The position numbers were made by a program, and so were the translations under genes. Under the pieces are notes generated by a model. The model had not been told where the DNA came from, did no database searches, and saw nothing but the letters and a program-made list of their open reading frames with translations. Below are positions 1-8,598 of a stretch of 64,000 nt of DNA, piece after piece (within the stretch, counting starts at the first letter, position 1; every line of letters starts with the position of its first letter). The DNA comes from Gordonia aichiensis NBRC 108223 (GTDB taxonomy: Bacteria; Actinomycetota; Actinomycetes; Mycobacteriales; Mycobacteriaceae): positions 62,001-126,000 of the forward strand of contig NZ_BANR01000006.1 in NCBI RefSeq assembly GCF_000332975.1, written 5' to 3'.

Positions 1-1062
1 CAACTCGCACCGCGCACCGACATCGGCGCCGTCACCGATGACGGTGTCCCGGATGAGCGCACGAGGACCGATCCGCGCACCTTTTCCGACGATGCTGCGT
101 TCGACCACTGCCCCCGCTTCGACAACGGAACCGTCGAACAACACCGCGCCGTCGAGTCGTGCGCGCGGACCCACCTCGCAGCCGCGTCCGACGACGGTTC
201 CGCCGATGAGGACTGCACCGGGAGCGATTCCCGCGCCCTCGTGAACGAGCGACTCTCCGTGGCGGTCGCCGAGAGCAGGCGATGGCGCGATACCGCGCAC
301 GAGGTCGGCCGAGCCGCGCACGAAGTCCTCGGGAGTACCCATGTCACGCCAATACGTGTGGTCGACGTAGCCCTGGACGTGCTGTCCGTCGGCGAGCAAT
401 TTCGGGAAGACCTCCCGCTCTACCGAGATCTCGCGACCGGCCGGGATCTGCTCGATGATCTCGCGACGAAAGACGTAGGTGCCCGCGTTGATCTGGTCGG
501 TCGGCGGGTCCTGGGTCTTCTCCAGGAATGCGGTGACCCTGCCGTCGTCGTCGGTGGGGACAGAACCGAATGCGCGAGGATCGCCGACACGCACCAGATG
601 CAGGGTGACGTCTGCGTCGGTGCGCTGGTGCGTCGCGACGACCTGGCCGATGTCGGTTCCGCTGAGCACGTCGCCGTTGAACACCACGACGTCGTCGGCG
701 GTGAGCAGATCGAGCACATTGCGGATGCCGCCTCCGGTGCCGAGCGGCTCGTCCTCGGTGACGTAACGCAAGCGCAGATCGAGCTTCGATCCGTCGCCGT
801 AGTACTCGGAGAACACGCTTGCCTTGAACGAGGTACTCAGCACGACATCGGTGATCCCGGCCGCGCGGATACGCGACAGGAGATGGGTCAGGAAGGGCAG
901 CCCGGCGACCGGAAGCATCGGCTTGGGCGCGGACAAGGTGAGCGGGCGCAGCCGGGTGCCCTTACCGCCGACGAGGATCACCGCCTGCGTCTTCGACATG
1001 TCGACATCGGCACTCGGCGCGGGAGCCGAGGTGGCCGTGCTTGGCACGCTGAATCCGGTCAC
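1..1062 (-). CDS. manB: Mannose-1-phosphate guanylyltransferase (GDP-mannose pyrophosphorylase), 3' end cut by window edge
   Basis: Makes GDP-mannose from GTP and mannose-1-phosphate in the cytoplasm, the mannosyl donor precursor for PIMs, LAM and mannosylated glycoproteins. I read 354 codons without a stop. The nucleotidyltransferase signature VGGKGTRLRPLT lies near the N-terminus, followed by the GDV metal-binding stretch (VVFNGDVLSG) and a C-terminal left-handed beta-helix with hexapeptide repeats. About five residues are expected to be missing beyond base 1, judging from the roughly 359 aa of the mycobacterial protein. Start: GTG at 1062, overlapping the stop of the upstream wbbL by 4 bp (GTGA), so it is translationally coupled. 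An in-frame ATG at 999, just before the signature, is an alternative. It is the last gene of the rmlD-wbbL-manB operon. The glucose-1-phosphate homologue RmlA is less likely given the operon order. Confidence 0.9.
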   Translation of the reverse strand, partial: MTGFSVPSTATSAPAPSADVDMSKTQAVILVGGKGTRLRPLTLSAPKPMLPVAGLPFLTHLLSRIRAAGITDVVLSTSFKASVFSEYYGDGSKLDLRLRYVTEDEPLGTGGGIRNVLDLLTADDVVVFNGDVLSGTDIGQVVATHQRTDADVTLHLVRVGDPRAFGSVPTDDDGRVTAFLEKTQDPPTDQINAGTYVFRREIIEQIPAGREISVEREVFPKLLADGQHVQGYVDHTYWRDMGTPEDFVRGSADLVRGIAPSPALGDRHGESLVHEGAGIAPGAVLIGGTVVGRGCEVGPRARLDGAVLFDGSVVEAGAVVERSIVGKGARIGPRALIRDTVIGDGADVGARCEL

Positions 1063-1958
1063 TGGTCGTGTCCTCTCACATGGTTCGAATCATCATCGCT
1101 CACCTCACGGGCCGCTGCGCGGACGGCGAGGCGAGAGCGCACGGCAAGGCCGAGTCGGAGCGCGAGCCGCAACGGAGCACGCCAGAATCCCGGGTTCCGA
1201 TCCGCCTGGAACAGGTACGCACTGCGGTGGTGTGCGGGCAGCATCGCGCCGGGATCGCGTCCGGCGCTGTGGCCCTTGGTGTGTGTGACCTCGGCACCCG
1301 GCACGTAGAGGTTCAGCCATCCCGCCTTGCCGAGGCGGTCACCGAGGTCGACGTCCTCCATGTACATGAAGTAGCGCTCGTCGAATCCGCCGATCGCCTC
1401 GAATGCCTCGCGGCGCACCAGCAGACACGACCCCGACAGCCAGCCGACGGGCCGTTCACTGGGCTCGACGTCGTCGGCGCGGTAGGCCGCTGTCCAGGGA
1501 TTCGATTTCCAGATGGTCCCGAGCAGCGCGTGGCCGGTTCCCGACACCAGGCTGGGGACGCGGCGCGCGGAAGGGTAGACCGAACCGTCCGGTTCATGGA
1601 TCAACGGACCGAGCGATCCCGCCCGCGGCCACCGCGCCGCAGCCGCGATGAGTTCGTCGATTGCGCCGGGCGACCACTCGACGTCCGGATTGGCGATCAC
1701 GATCCACTCGACGTCGGGGCCGAGTTCTGCCACCGCCCTGTTGATGCCCCCGCCATAGCCGATGTTGCCGCCGGTGTGCACCAGCGTCACATTCTCGTGC
1801 TCGCGTTCGGCTGCCTCGGGGGCGCCATCGCCGGAGCCGTTGTCGGCGATGATGACGCGGGGTACAGCAGAGGTCGCGTGGTCGAGACTCTTCAGGAAGG
1901 TCTCCACGTGGCCGCCGGACCAATAGGTCACCGTCACGACACCGAGGGCAGAAGTCAC
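1059..1958 (-). CDS. wbbL: N-acetylglucosaminyl-diphospho-decaprenol L-rhamnosyltransferase
   Basis: Family 2 (GT-A) glycosyltransferase that adds rhamnose from dTDP-rhamnose to GlcNAc-PP-decaprenol, forming the linker between peptidoglycan and arabinogalactan at the inner face of the membrane. Visible features: the N-terminal beta strand GVVTVTYWSGG, IADNGSGD, the nucleotide-binding IANPDVEW, and the acceptor-side loop GWLSGSCLLVRREAF followed by FMYMEDVDLGDR (an ED-type catalytic motif). The start is placed at GTG 1958, giving 299 aa, close to the 301 aa of mycobacterial WbbL; the frame stays open to 2024 but that would overlap rmlD. It sits 22 bp after rmlD, which makes its nucleotide-sugar donor, and overlaps manB. 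Confidence 0.92.
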   Translation of the reverse strand: MTSALGVVTVTYWSGGHVETFLKSLDHATSAVPRVIIADNGSGDGAPEAAEREHENVTLVHTGGNIGYGGGINRAVAELGPDVEWIVIANPDVEWSPGAIDELIAAAARWPRAGSLGPLIHEPDGSVYPSARRVPSLVSGTGHALLGTIWKSNPWTAAYRADDVEPSERPVGWLSGSCLLVRREAFEAIGGFDERYFMYMEDVDLGDRLGKAGWLNLYVPGAEVTHTKGHSAGRDPGAMLPAHHRSAYLFQADRNPGFWRAPLRLALRLGLAVRSRLAVRAAAREVSDDDSNHVRGHDQ

Positions 1959-1980
1959 CCGGTCAGGGTAACGAACGCCC

Positions 1981-2961
1981 TCAGTCGACGACGACATCGG
2001 TGATCGCCGCATGGAGCGCCGCACGCCACTCGCGCAGCGGGGTCAGTCCCGCCCCACGCCACGAGCTCCCATCGAGGACCGAATAGGCAGGTCGTGGGGC
2101 CGGTCGCGGAAACTCATCGGTCGACACGGGGGCGACCCGCGACGGGTCTGCCCCGACCTCGACGAATACCGCCTGCGCGACATCGAACCAGGTGGCGACG
2201 CCCGCGTTGGTGGCATGCAGCACGAGTCCCGTCACGTCGGCGTCGCCGACCCGTCCCGCGAGTTCCCACAGGCCATCGGCCAGGTCACGTGCGTACGTCG
2301 GCGAGCCTGTCTGGTCGTCGACGACGGTGATGGCGTCGCGCGTCGCCTCGAGTCGACGCATCGTGCCGACAAAGTCGCGACTCGCCGGACCGCCGGTGTA
2401 CACCCAGGCGGTCCGAACGATCGTGGCGGTCCGATCGGCTGTCCGAGCCGCACGCTCGCCCTCGAGTTTGGTTGCGCCGTACACGGTCTCGGGCACGTTG
2501 CCGTTTTCGATCAGCACTGCTTCGTACGGCGTGCTTCGCAGGGTGGAGGACCCGTCTTCGCGCCGACTCCCGGCAGCGACGCCGCCGAAGACATAGTCGG
2601 TGGAGATGTGGATCAACCACGCGCCCGTGCGGGCGGTCTGCGTCGCCAGGTTCGACGGTCCGTGTGCGTTGACCGCCAGCGCGCGATCGCGATCGGACTC
2701 CGCGGCGTCGACGTCGGTGTACGCCGCACAGTTCAGCACGACGTCTCCTGCTGCCAGATCGGCCAGCGCCTCCGCGACCGACGAAGGGTCGCAGATATCG
2801 ATATCGAGGGACGTCAGCGCGCGCACACGCGTAGGTCGGTGGGCGGACTCCAGCAGCGCGGTCCCCAGCTGGCCGCCCGCCCCGACGATCCACACCGTGT
2901 TCTGCGGCGCCGCGATACGGCGCTCAGACGGACCTGCGCCGTCGTCGTCGACCCTGTGCAT
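1981..2961 (-). CDS. rmlD: dTDP-4-dehydrorhamnose reductase
   Basis: Last step of dTDP-L-rhamnose synthesis, reducing dTDP-6-deoxy-L-lyxo-4-hexulose with NADPH. It is an extended short-chain dehydrogenase of 326 aa with a Rossmann motif VGAGGQLG near residues 27-34, the strand-end ISTDYVFGG, and the catalytic YGATKLEGE (YxxxK). About 20 extra N-terminal residues precede the Rossmann fold; the ATG at 2961 has a GAGG ribosome site just upstream, so I keep it. First gene of a minus-strand operon with wbbL and manB, all serving rhamnosyl/mannosyl wall assembly. The divergent neighbour at 3243 is a cell-wall ligase, so the 281-bp spacer probably carries both promoters. Confidence 0.93.
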   Translation of the reverse strand: MHRVDDDGAGPSERRIAAPQNTVWIVGAGGQLGTALLESAHRPTRVRALTSLDIDICDPSSVAEALADLAAGDVVLNCAAYTDVDAAESDRDRALAVNAHGPSNLATQTARTGAWLIHISTDYVFGGVAAGSRREDGSSTLRSTPYEAVLIENGNVPETVYGATKLEGERAARTADRTATIVRTAWVYTGGPASRDFVGTMRRLEATRDAITVVDDQTGSPTYARDLADGLWELAGRVGDADVTGLVLHATNAGVATWFDVAQAVFVEVGADPSRVAPVSTDEFPRPAPRPAYSVLDGSSWRGAGLTPLREWRAALHAAITDVVVD

Positions 2962-3242
2962 GGCCTCATCGTGCCGTACGCCTGCCGGGTCCGCCCGTAT
3001 GACCCGGCCGTCGCAGGCCGGAGGTGTCGGTCATCACGTCACACGCTCGGCTGCGGCGAGGTCCGTCGGCGTTGCAACCCCGATATCGGGCGCCACTTCA
3101 GTAGCCTGACGTCAGCACCACAACTTCAGTAACGTCAACCTCTTGAATAACGGCTTTCACATGCGCCCCGCGGGGAACGGGACGCGACCCCCGACGGGGC
3201 ACGGACTGCCGGATTCGACGATCGCAAAGGACCTGACCACTC

Positions 3243-5273
3243 GTGGAGTCACGACCCGAAGGCGCGCGCCGGCGACCCAGCGGACCCCGACGCCGAACCT
3301 CGGATGCGCATGACGAGCACCGGGCGGCCCGTCCCCGACGCCCTGCCCAGAACGGCGAACACCGCACGCCTGCACCGAAACGGCCCCGCCCCGGCGCTGC
3401 GACACCCGACGCACCACGCCGAAACAGCGCAGATGCGCAGCGGCGAGACAGCGCAGACGCGCAACGGCGACGCGACGGCGCGGAGCCACCACGCCGTGAT
3501 GGCGCTGATTCGCCGCGCCGACATGGTGCTGGGCAACCCCGACGCAACGATGCAGAAGCACCTCGCCGAGGACGTCCCGACGGGCAACGCCCGCGTACCC
3601 CGCAACCACCACGGCGGGTCCCGCCGAATGCAGGGTCGAGGCCCGGCCCGCAGACACCCGATGACAACGACGCACCCACACCACCGGCCGGGCCGCGCCG
3701 CGGTCGCCAGCGACGCTCGGGCGAGATCCACACCACGAAGTCGTCCGCCCGGAAGAATGCCGGGCGATCCGGACCCGACGACAGGAACCCGGACCAGAAT
3801 CCACCGCCACCTGAGCGGGGTGCACTGGCCACCGTCGGCGGATTCGGCCGCAAGGCGTGGGGACGCGGACTGATCGCACTGGTGTCGATCGCCGTACTGG
3901 TGTGCACCGGCTATGCGTGGAGCAGCGTCAACGGGTTGACGTCGAAGATCACCCAACTCGGCGGGCTCGACCTCGGCGGAGGCGACGACGGCGCCACCGA
4001 CATTCTCCTGGTGGGCACCGATTCACGAACGGACGCCAAGGGAAACCCGCTGTCCCCAGAAGAACTCAAGTGGCTGCGGGCAGGCGACGACATCTCCACC
4101 AACACCGACACCATTCTGCTCATCCGCATCCCCAACGACGGATCGTCGGCAACCGCGATCTCGATCCCGCGCGATTCCTATGTCTCCGTACCCGGGATCG
4201 GGATGTCGAAGATCAACGCGGCCTACGGCACCACCCGAGAGGGTGCGCGCAAGCGGGCGGTCGAAGCCGGCGAGACCGAACAAGACGCCGAGCGCGAGGG
4301 CACACTCGCCGGCCGCAAAGCGCTGATCGACACGGTTGCCGACCTCACCGGTGTCAAGGTCGACCACTACGCCGAGGTCGGTCTACTCGGGTTCGCCCTG
4401 CTGACCAAGGCGGTCGGCGGCGTCGAGGTGTGCCTCAAAGATGCAGTGAACGAGCCGTTCTCAGGCGCACGATTCCATGCAGGTCGCCAAACCCTCAACG
4501 GCCCACAGGCATTGAGCTTCGTCCGCCAGCGCCACGAACTCCCCCGTGGTGATCTCGACCGCATCACGCGCCAGCAGGTCTACATGGCCTCACTGACGCA
4601 GAAGATCCTGTCGGCACACACCCTGACCGATCCGGGGAAGCTGAACGAGCTCGAAGACGCCGTCTCCCGTTCGGTGGTGATCGACAACGACTGGAACGTC
4701 GTGCAATTCGCCGAACAACTCAAGGATCTCAGCGGCGGACGGGTCAAGTTCGCGACGATTCCCGTTCTCGACGAGCAGGGATGGAGCGAGGACGGACAGC
4801 AGAGCGTCGTGACCGTCGATCCCAATGCCGTGCACACCTTCACCAGCAACCTGCTCGACAACGACGCGTCGAAGTCACAGTCACGCCGTGGCGACTACAC
4901 CGTCGACGTCGACAACGCGGGAACCATCGACGGACTGGCAGCCAATGTCTCGAACATCCTGACCAACAAGGGTTTCCAGGCAGGAAAAACAAGTAGCACC
5001 CCCGCGGACATCAAGGATTCGGTGATCTACGCCCACAGCGCCGACAACCCCGGCGCCCAGTTGCTTGCAAAGGATCTGCGGGCGGTGCGCGTCGAGGCAC
5101 AGCCCGATCTCGACGAGCATCACCTGAAGTTGGTGCTCACGAACACCTTTGCCGGTCCCGGATCGATCAACGACACAGGTGCCCAGACCGATAGCAAGCC
5201 CGCAAGTCAGCGGGTGGGCAACAATGCCCCGCCGATCACGGCAGGCACCGACGGACCGGTGTGCGTGAACTGA
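3243..5273 (+). CDS. LytR-CpsA-Psr (LCP) family wall-polymer ligase with long basic N-terminal tail
   Basis: LCP enzymes transfer lipid-linked wall polymers (here probably arabinogalactan) to peptidoglycan outside the membrane. The 676-aa protein has three parts: a 205-residue tail rich in Arg, Pro, Asp and Ala with repeated RRDGAD/RRDSAD-like units, one membrane helix at about 209-228, and the LCP domain starting at LLVGTDSRTD. Conserved pyrophosphate-binding arginines are seen in TDSRTD, IPRDSYV and RQRHELPRGD. A LytR_C-like domain follows (about 540-630). The start is GTG 3243; the repeats are in frame, which supports a real coding tail. It follows wbbL/rmlD divergently, the position of the CpsA-like gene Rv3267 in M. 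tuberculosis. Confidence 0.88.
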   Translation: MESRPEGARRRPSGPRRRTSDAHDEHRAARPRRPAQNGEHRTPAPKRPRPGAATPDAPRRNSADAQRRDSADAQRRRDGAEPPRRDGADSPRRHGAGQPRRNDAEAPRRGRPDGQRPRTPQPPRRVPPNAGSRPGPQTPDDNDAPTPPAGPRRGRQRRSGEIHTTKSSARKNAGRSGPDDRNPDQNPPPPERGALATVGGFGRKAWGRGLIALVSIAVLVCTGYAWSSVNGLTSKITQLGGLDLGGGDDGATDILLVGTDSRTDAKGNPLSPEELKWLRAGDDISTNTDTILLIRIPNDGSSATAISIPRDSYVSVPGIGMSKINAAYGTTREGARKRAVEAGETEQDAEREGTLAGRKALIDTVADLTGVKVDHYAEVGLLGFALLTKAVGGVEVCLKDAVNEPFSGARFHAGRQTLNGPQALSFVRQRHELPRGDLDRITRQQVYMASLTQKILSAHTLTDPGKLNELEDAVSRSVVIDNDWNVVQFAEQLKDLSGGRVKFATIPVLDEQGWSEDGQQSVVTVDPNAVHTFTSNLLDNDASKSQSRRGDYTVDVDNAGTIDGLAANVSNILTNKGFQAGKTSSTPADIKDSVIYAHSADNPGAQLLAKDLRAVRVEAQPDLDEHHLKLVLTNTFAGPGSINDTGAQTDSKPASQRVGNNAPPITAGTDGPVCVN

Positions 5274-5306
5274 TGGAGTGTGTAACCCGATGAACCGTGT
5301 GAACCG

Positions 5307-6017
5307 ATGACCGATGACACGCTGACCGCCGCGCTGTTCGCTCATATCGACGACTGGGCCAGCCCCCTACTCACCTACTACGACGACCACAGCGGCGAAC
5401 GCACCGAGCTGTCGGGGGCGACACTGGGCAACTGGGCGGCCAAGACGGCCAACTATCTCGTCGTCGAACTCGGTCTGGTGCCCGGCGACGACGTCGCGGT
5501 CGACCTGCCCGAGCACTGGCAGACGGCTGCGATCCTGTTGGGGGCGTGGTGGACCGGTGCCCATGTGCATGTCACACCAGGGTCCGACGACCCTCGGGTC
5601 GTGTTCACCAGCGCAGCAGCAATCGACAACCACTCCGACGCTGACGAACTCGTCGTGGCCTCGCTCGATCCGTTTGCGCTCGGCGTCGCCGATCTTCCGC
5701 CAGGGGTCACCGACTACGCCTCGGCGGTCCGGGTGCACGGCGATCAGTATTCACCGTCCCGGTATTCGGGCCCCGCACTCGACGGGGCCACCGCGGCGCA
5801 GCTGCTCGACGCCGCGTCGACGGAGGCAGCCTCCGACGGTGTTCGACCGCACAACCGAGTGCTCTCAACGCGTGAATGGCGCACGGGCACCGGAATTCTC
5901 TCGAATCTGGTCGCACCGATGAGCGTCGGGGCGAGTCTTGTGTGGGTGTCCCCGACACCCGATACGGACCTCGCATCGCGCGCGGCGTCCGAACGCGCCG
6001 ACGTGGTACTCGAGTGA
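5307..6017 (+). CDS. TIGR03089 family protein (AMP-binding-enzyme-like)
   Basis: Actinobacterial conserved protein of 236 aa that resembles the N-terminal part of acyl-CoA synthetases but lacks the C-terminal half and the AMP-binding P-loop signature, so it is unlikely to be a full adenylating enzyme. Visible: a start resembling acetyl-CoA synthetase (PLLTYYDDHSGERTELS) and the segment LGNWAAKTANYLVVELGLVPGDDVAVDLPEHW cut here to its ends (LGNWAAKTAN, VAVDLPEHW). It begins 33 bp after the LCP stop and is probably co-transcribed; the same pair stands together in mycobacteria (Rv3267-Rv3268). Biochemical role unknown. Confidence 0.8.
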   Translation: MTDDTLTAALFAHIDDWASPLLTYYDDHSGERTELSGATLGNWAAKTANYLVVELGLVPGDDVAVDLPEHWQTAAILLGAWWTGAHVHVTPGSDDPRVVFTSAAAIDNHSDADELVVASLDPFALGVADLPPGVTDYASAVRVHGDQYSPSRYSGPALDGATAAQLLDAASTEAASDGVRPHNRVLSTREWRTGTGILSNLVAPMSVGASLVWVSPTPDTDLASRAASERADVVLE

Positions 6018-6082
6018 GAGATCTGTCCGCAGTGTGACGCCACGCGCCGAACGGGTTCACCGGCGGTGTCACATGCGGCAGA

Positions 6083-6508
6083 GTGGATCACATGCAACTA
6101 CCCGAGTGGCTCGCCCGCGCCAACAAGAAGATCACCAATCCGATACAACGTCGCTGGGCCCCGTACCTGCCGCCGTGGGCGATGGTCCACCACGTCGGCC
6201 GCTCGAGCGGTCGGATCTACTCGACCCCGGTACTCGCGTGGGTCAGCGGAACACCTGACGATCAGAAGATCTTCATCATCCTGGCCTACGGACGCGACAC
6301 CGACTGGGTGCGTAACACGCTCACCGCAGGGTCGGCGGGGATCACCCGAAAGGGCAAGCAGTACAAGCTGGTCCGACCCACGATCATTCCGGCCGACTCG
6401 CCGGATCTTCCCCTTGTCGCCGGTCTCGCCGGACGTGGATTCGAATGGGCACTGCAGGGCAGCCTGGTTGCTCCCGACGACGCTGACTCGACGTCAACCC
6501 CGCGATAG
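6083..6508 (+). CDS. Deazaflavin (F420)-dependent nitroreductase family protein
   Basis: Small split-beta-barrel protein of about 141 aa (138 if translation starts at ATG 6092). It shows the family pattern: HHVGRSSGRIYSTPVL (Gly-Arg-x-Ser-Gly-Arg binding the F420 phosphate), an IILAYGRDTDWVRN strand and helix, and a GITRKGKQYKL strand. This matches the DUF385/Ddn-type family, which binds F420 and reduces quinones, nitro compounds or enones; the substrate cannot be told from sequence. It is convergent with purE and 65 bp after the TIGR03089 gene. Confidence 0.8.
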   Translation: MDHMQLPEWLARANKKITNPIQRRWAPYLPPWAMVHHVGRSSGRIYSTPVLAWVSGTPDDQKIFIILAYGRDTDWVRNTLTAGSAGITRKGKQYKLVRPTIIPADSPDLPLVAGLAGRGFEWALQGSLVAPDDADSTSTPR

Positions 6509-6547
6509 CCGGGACGCTCCTCCGAGGACCAAGCCGCTCGACGACGG

Positions 6548-7291
6548 TCAGTCGCCGCCGAGCAAGCGCTGACGCAGCGCAGCATCCTTGTCGAGCACGA
6601 GTTGTTCGAGACTGCGCTGGAAGGCCTCCATGCGAGCTCGCAGTACCGGGTCGGACGAACCGAGGATACGCACGGCGAGCAGCCCCGCATTGCGCGCGCC
6701 GCCGATCGACACGGTGGCCACCGGCACACCGGCGGGCATCTGCACGATCGACAGCAGTGAGTCCATGCCGTCGAGATAACGCAGCGGCACCGGCACGCCG
6801 ATGACCGGTAGCGGCGTTGCCGCAGCGACCATCCCCGGCAGGTGTGCCGCACCACCCGCACCTGCGATGATGACCTCGATGCCCTCTGCCGCAGCCGACT
6901 TCGCGTAGTCGAGCATGCGCTGCGGGGTGCGGTGGGCCGACACGACCCCCACCTCGAACGGCACGTCGAACTCCGCAAGTGCTTCGGCCGCGGCCTCCAT
7001 CGTCGGCCAGTCCGAGTCGCTACCCATGATCAGGCCGACGCGCGCCCGGTGACGCAGCGGTGTGGTCGATGCAGCGTCGACCGCCTCGCTCGTCTGCTCC
7101 GCGTAGCCCGCCTCCGCATGGCCCGTCGGCTCAGAACCGGCAGGGGTCCCCGCCGCGTCTGCCACCGTCGCGGATTCGGCCGCAGCCGACTCCTGCTCGG
7201 GCACGCGTGTCTCCTGCTCGGGCACGCGTGTCTCCTGCTCGGCCGGGTCTGTCTTGTGGTCCACCGGGGCGCCTGTCGTCTCGTCGTTCAT
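6548..7291 (-). CDS. purE: N5-carboxyaminoimidazole ribonucleotide mutase (PurE) with low-complexity N-terminal extension
   Basis: Converts N5-CAIR to CAIR in purine synthesis. The core (from about residue 83) is a classical class I Pur[33 protein letters not shown] and [10 protein letters not shown]. In front is an acidic, Ala/Glu-rich extension of about 80 residues with two heptads ETRVPEQ, absent from ordinary 160-170 aa PurE proteins. The ATG at 7291 overlaps the purK stop (ATGA), which fixes the start; an internal start close to the core is less likely. It is the last gene of the minus-strand run PH protein-RR-HK-purK-purE. Confidence 0.95.
   Translation of the reverse strand: MNDETTGAPVDHKTDPAEQETRVPEQETRVPEQESAAAESATVADAAGTPAGSEPTGHAEAGYAEQTSEAVDAASTTPLRHRARVGLIMGSDSDWPTMEAAAEALAEFDVPFEVGVVSAHRTPQRMLDYAKSAAAEGIEVIIAGAGGAAHLPGMVAAATPLPVIGVPVPLRYLDGMDSLLSIVQMPAGVPVATVSIGGARNAGLLAVRILGSSDPVLRARMEAFQRSLEQLVLDKDAALRQRLLGGD
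7190..7242. repeat. 21-bp tandem repeat inside purE
   Basis: A 21-bp unit (ctcctgctcgggcacgcgtg followed by t) occurs twice, at 7190-7210 and 7211-7231, with a partial third copy to 7242. Read on the minus strand it encodes repeated ETRVPEQ heptads in the PurE extension. A 21-bp unit keeps the frame, so copy number could vary between strains without breaking the gene. Confidence 0.85.
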
Positions 7292-8568
7292 GAATGCGGG
7301 TCCCACCCATCTGTCCACTCGGCGTGTGACATCCAGTGCGCCGCACGTTCGGCGCGTTCGCGGACCGTGGCGACGTCGTCGCCCGGCTTCCCCACGATGT
7401 TGACATGTCCGATCTTGCGGTCCGGACGCTCACCCTTTCCATACAGGTGGATGCGCGCATCGGGCATACGCGCCATCAGGTGATGCGTGCGCTCATCCAT
7501 CGACATCTCGGGAGCGTCCTGCGCGCCGAGAATGTTGGCCATCACCGTCACCTCGGCACGCGGAGCCGTGTCTCCGAGCGGGTAGTCGAGGACGGCGCGC
7601 AGGTGCTGCTCGAACTGTGACGTCACCGCCCCGTCCATGGTCCAGTGACCGCTGTTGTGCGGTCGCATGGCAAGTTCGTTGACGAGCAGGTCGCCATCGG
7701 TTGTCTCGAAGAGCTCCATCGCCATCACGCCGACGACGCCGAGCTCGGATGCCAACCGCAGCGCCATCTCCTGTGCGCGCTCAGCGACGTCGTCGCTCAG
7801 TTCTGGCGCAGGCGCGACGACCACCGCGCACTGTCCCCTGCGCTGCACCGTCTCCACGACGGGCCAGGCGCCACCCTGACCGAACGGCGAACGCGCGATC
7901 ATCGCCGACAGCTCGCGGCGCATCGCCACCTTTGCCTCTGCAATCAGGTCGGTCCCGGCGGCGAACTGCTCGTCAAAGACCGCGAGCGCCTCGCGCGCGC
8001 CGTCGACGATCCAGACCCCACGACCGTCGTATCCCCCGCGCACCGCCTTGAGTACGATCTGCCATTCGTGTCGTTCGCCGAACTCGACGAGTCGCCCGCG
8101 GGCAAGGCCGAGGTCGCCCGAGAGGTCCGCGAAGTCGGGAATCGGGAGGCCGAGTTCACGCAGTTTCACCCGCATTGCGCGTTTGTCCTGGGCGTAGAGC
8201 AGTGCCGCCGACGGCGGACGCACCGCAACACCTTCGGACTCCAGCATCCGCAGGTGCTCGAGTGGCACCCCCTCGTGGTCGAACGTGAGGGCCACAGCAC
8301 CGCTGGCGGCGCGGCGCAGATCGTCGAGGTCGTCGTGGGAGCCGAGCACGACGTCAGCGCTGACCTGGGCGGCGGGATCAGCGACGCTCGCGGCGAGCAC
8401 ACGCAGACATTCGCCGAGCGCGATCGACGCCTGATGGGTCATTCGGGCGAGCTGACCGCCCCCGATCATCGTCACGGTGGGCAGTACGTCGCGGTCGGGG
8501 ATCACGCGCGCGGCCGCATCTGGCGGCGCCGCGGAGTTCGCGCCGGAATCTGGATCTCGGGCAGTCAC
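7288..8568 (-). CDS. purK: 5-(carboxyamino)imidazole ribonucleotide synthase
   Basis: ATP-grasp enzyme of 426 aa that carboxylates AIR to N5-CAIR for PurE. The N-terminal PreATP-grasp strand carries [11 protein letters not shown], followed by the ATP-grasp fold ([17 protein letters not shown]), the ELSAMIARS strand, and the metal/phosphate loop [17 protein letters not shown] typical of PurK. The first 30 residues are a poorly conserved extension. Stop overlaps purE by 4 bp; the histidine kinase stop lies 30 bp upstream, so the operon continues from the two-component genes. Confidence 0.95.
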   Translation of the reverse strand: MTARDPDSGANSAAPPDAAARVIPDRDVLPTVTMIGGGQLARMTHQASIALGECLRVLAASVADPAAQVSADVVLGSHDDLDDLRRAASGAVALTFDHEGVPLEHLRMLESEGVAVRPPSAALLYAQDKRAMRVKLRELGLPIPDFADLSGDLGLARGRLVEFGERHEWQIVLKAVRGGYDGRGVWIVDGAREALAVFDEQFAAGTDLIAEAKVAMRRELSAMIARSPFGQGGAWPVVETVQRRGQCAVVVAPAPELSDDVAERAQEMALRLASELGVVGVMAMELFETTDGDLLVNELAMRPHNSGHWTMDGAVTSQFEQHLRAVLDYPLGDTAPRAEVTVMANILGAQDAPEMSMDERTHHLMARMPDARIHLYGKGERPDRKIGHVNIVGKPGDDVATVRERAERAAHWMSHAEWTDGWDPHS

Positions 8569-8598
8569 GCGTTACATCGTGGCATGTCCGGCTGGGTG

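Noticed and set aside
241-1308. 355-codon plus-strand frame over manB/wbbL
   Set aside because: Shadow of two recognisable minus-strand genes, without a recognisable domain.
2962-3242. A gene in the 281-bp spacer between rmlD and the LCP gene
   Set aside because: Nothing recognisable; probably only divergent promoters.
3098-3907. Long minus-strand open frame opposite the LCP tail (269 codons)
   Set aside because: It is the mirror image of a GC-rich repetitive coding region; the plus frame continues into the clear LCP domain, and the minus product is Arg/Gly/Cys-rich low complexity.
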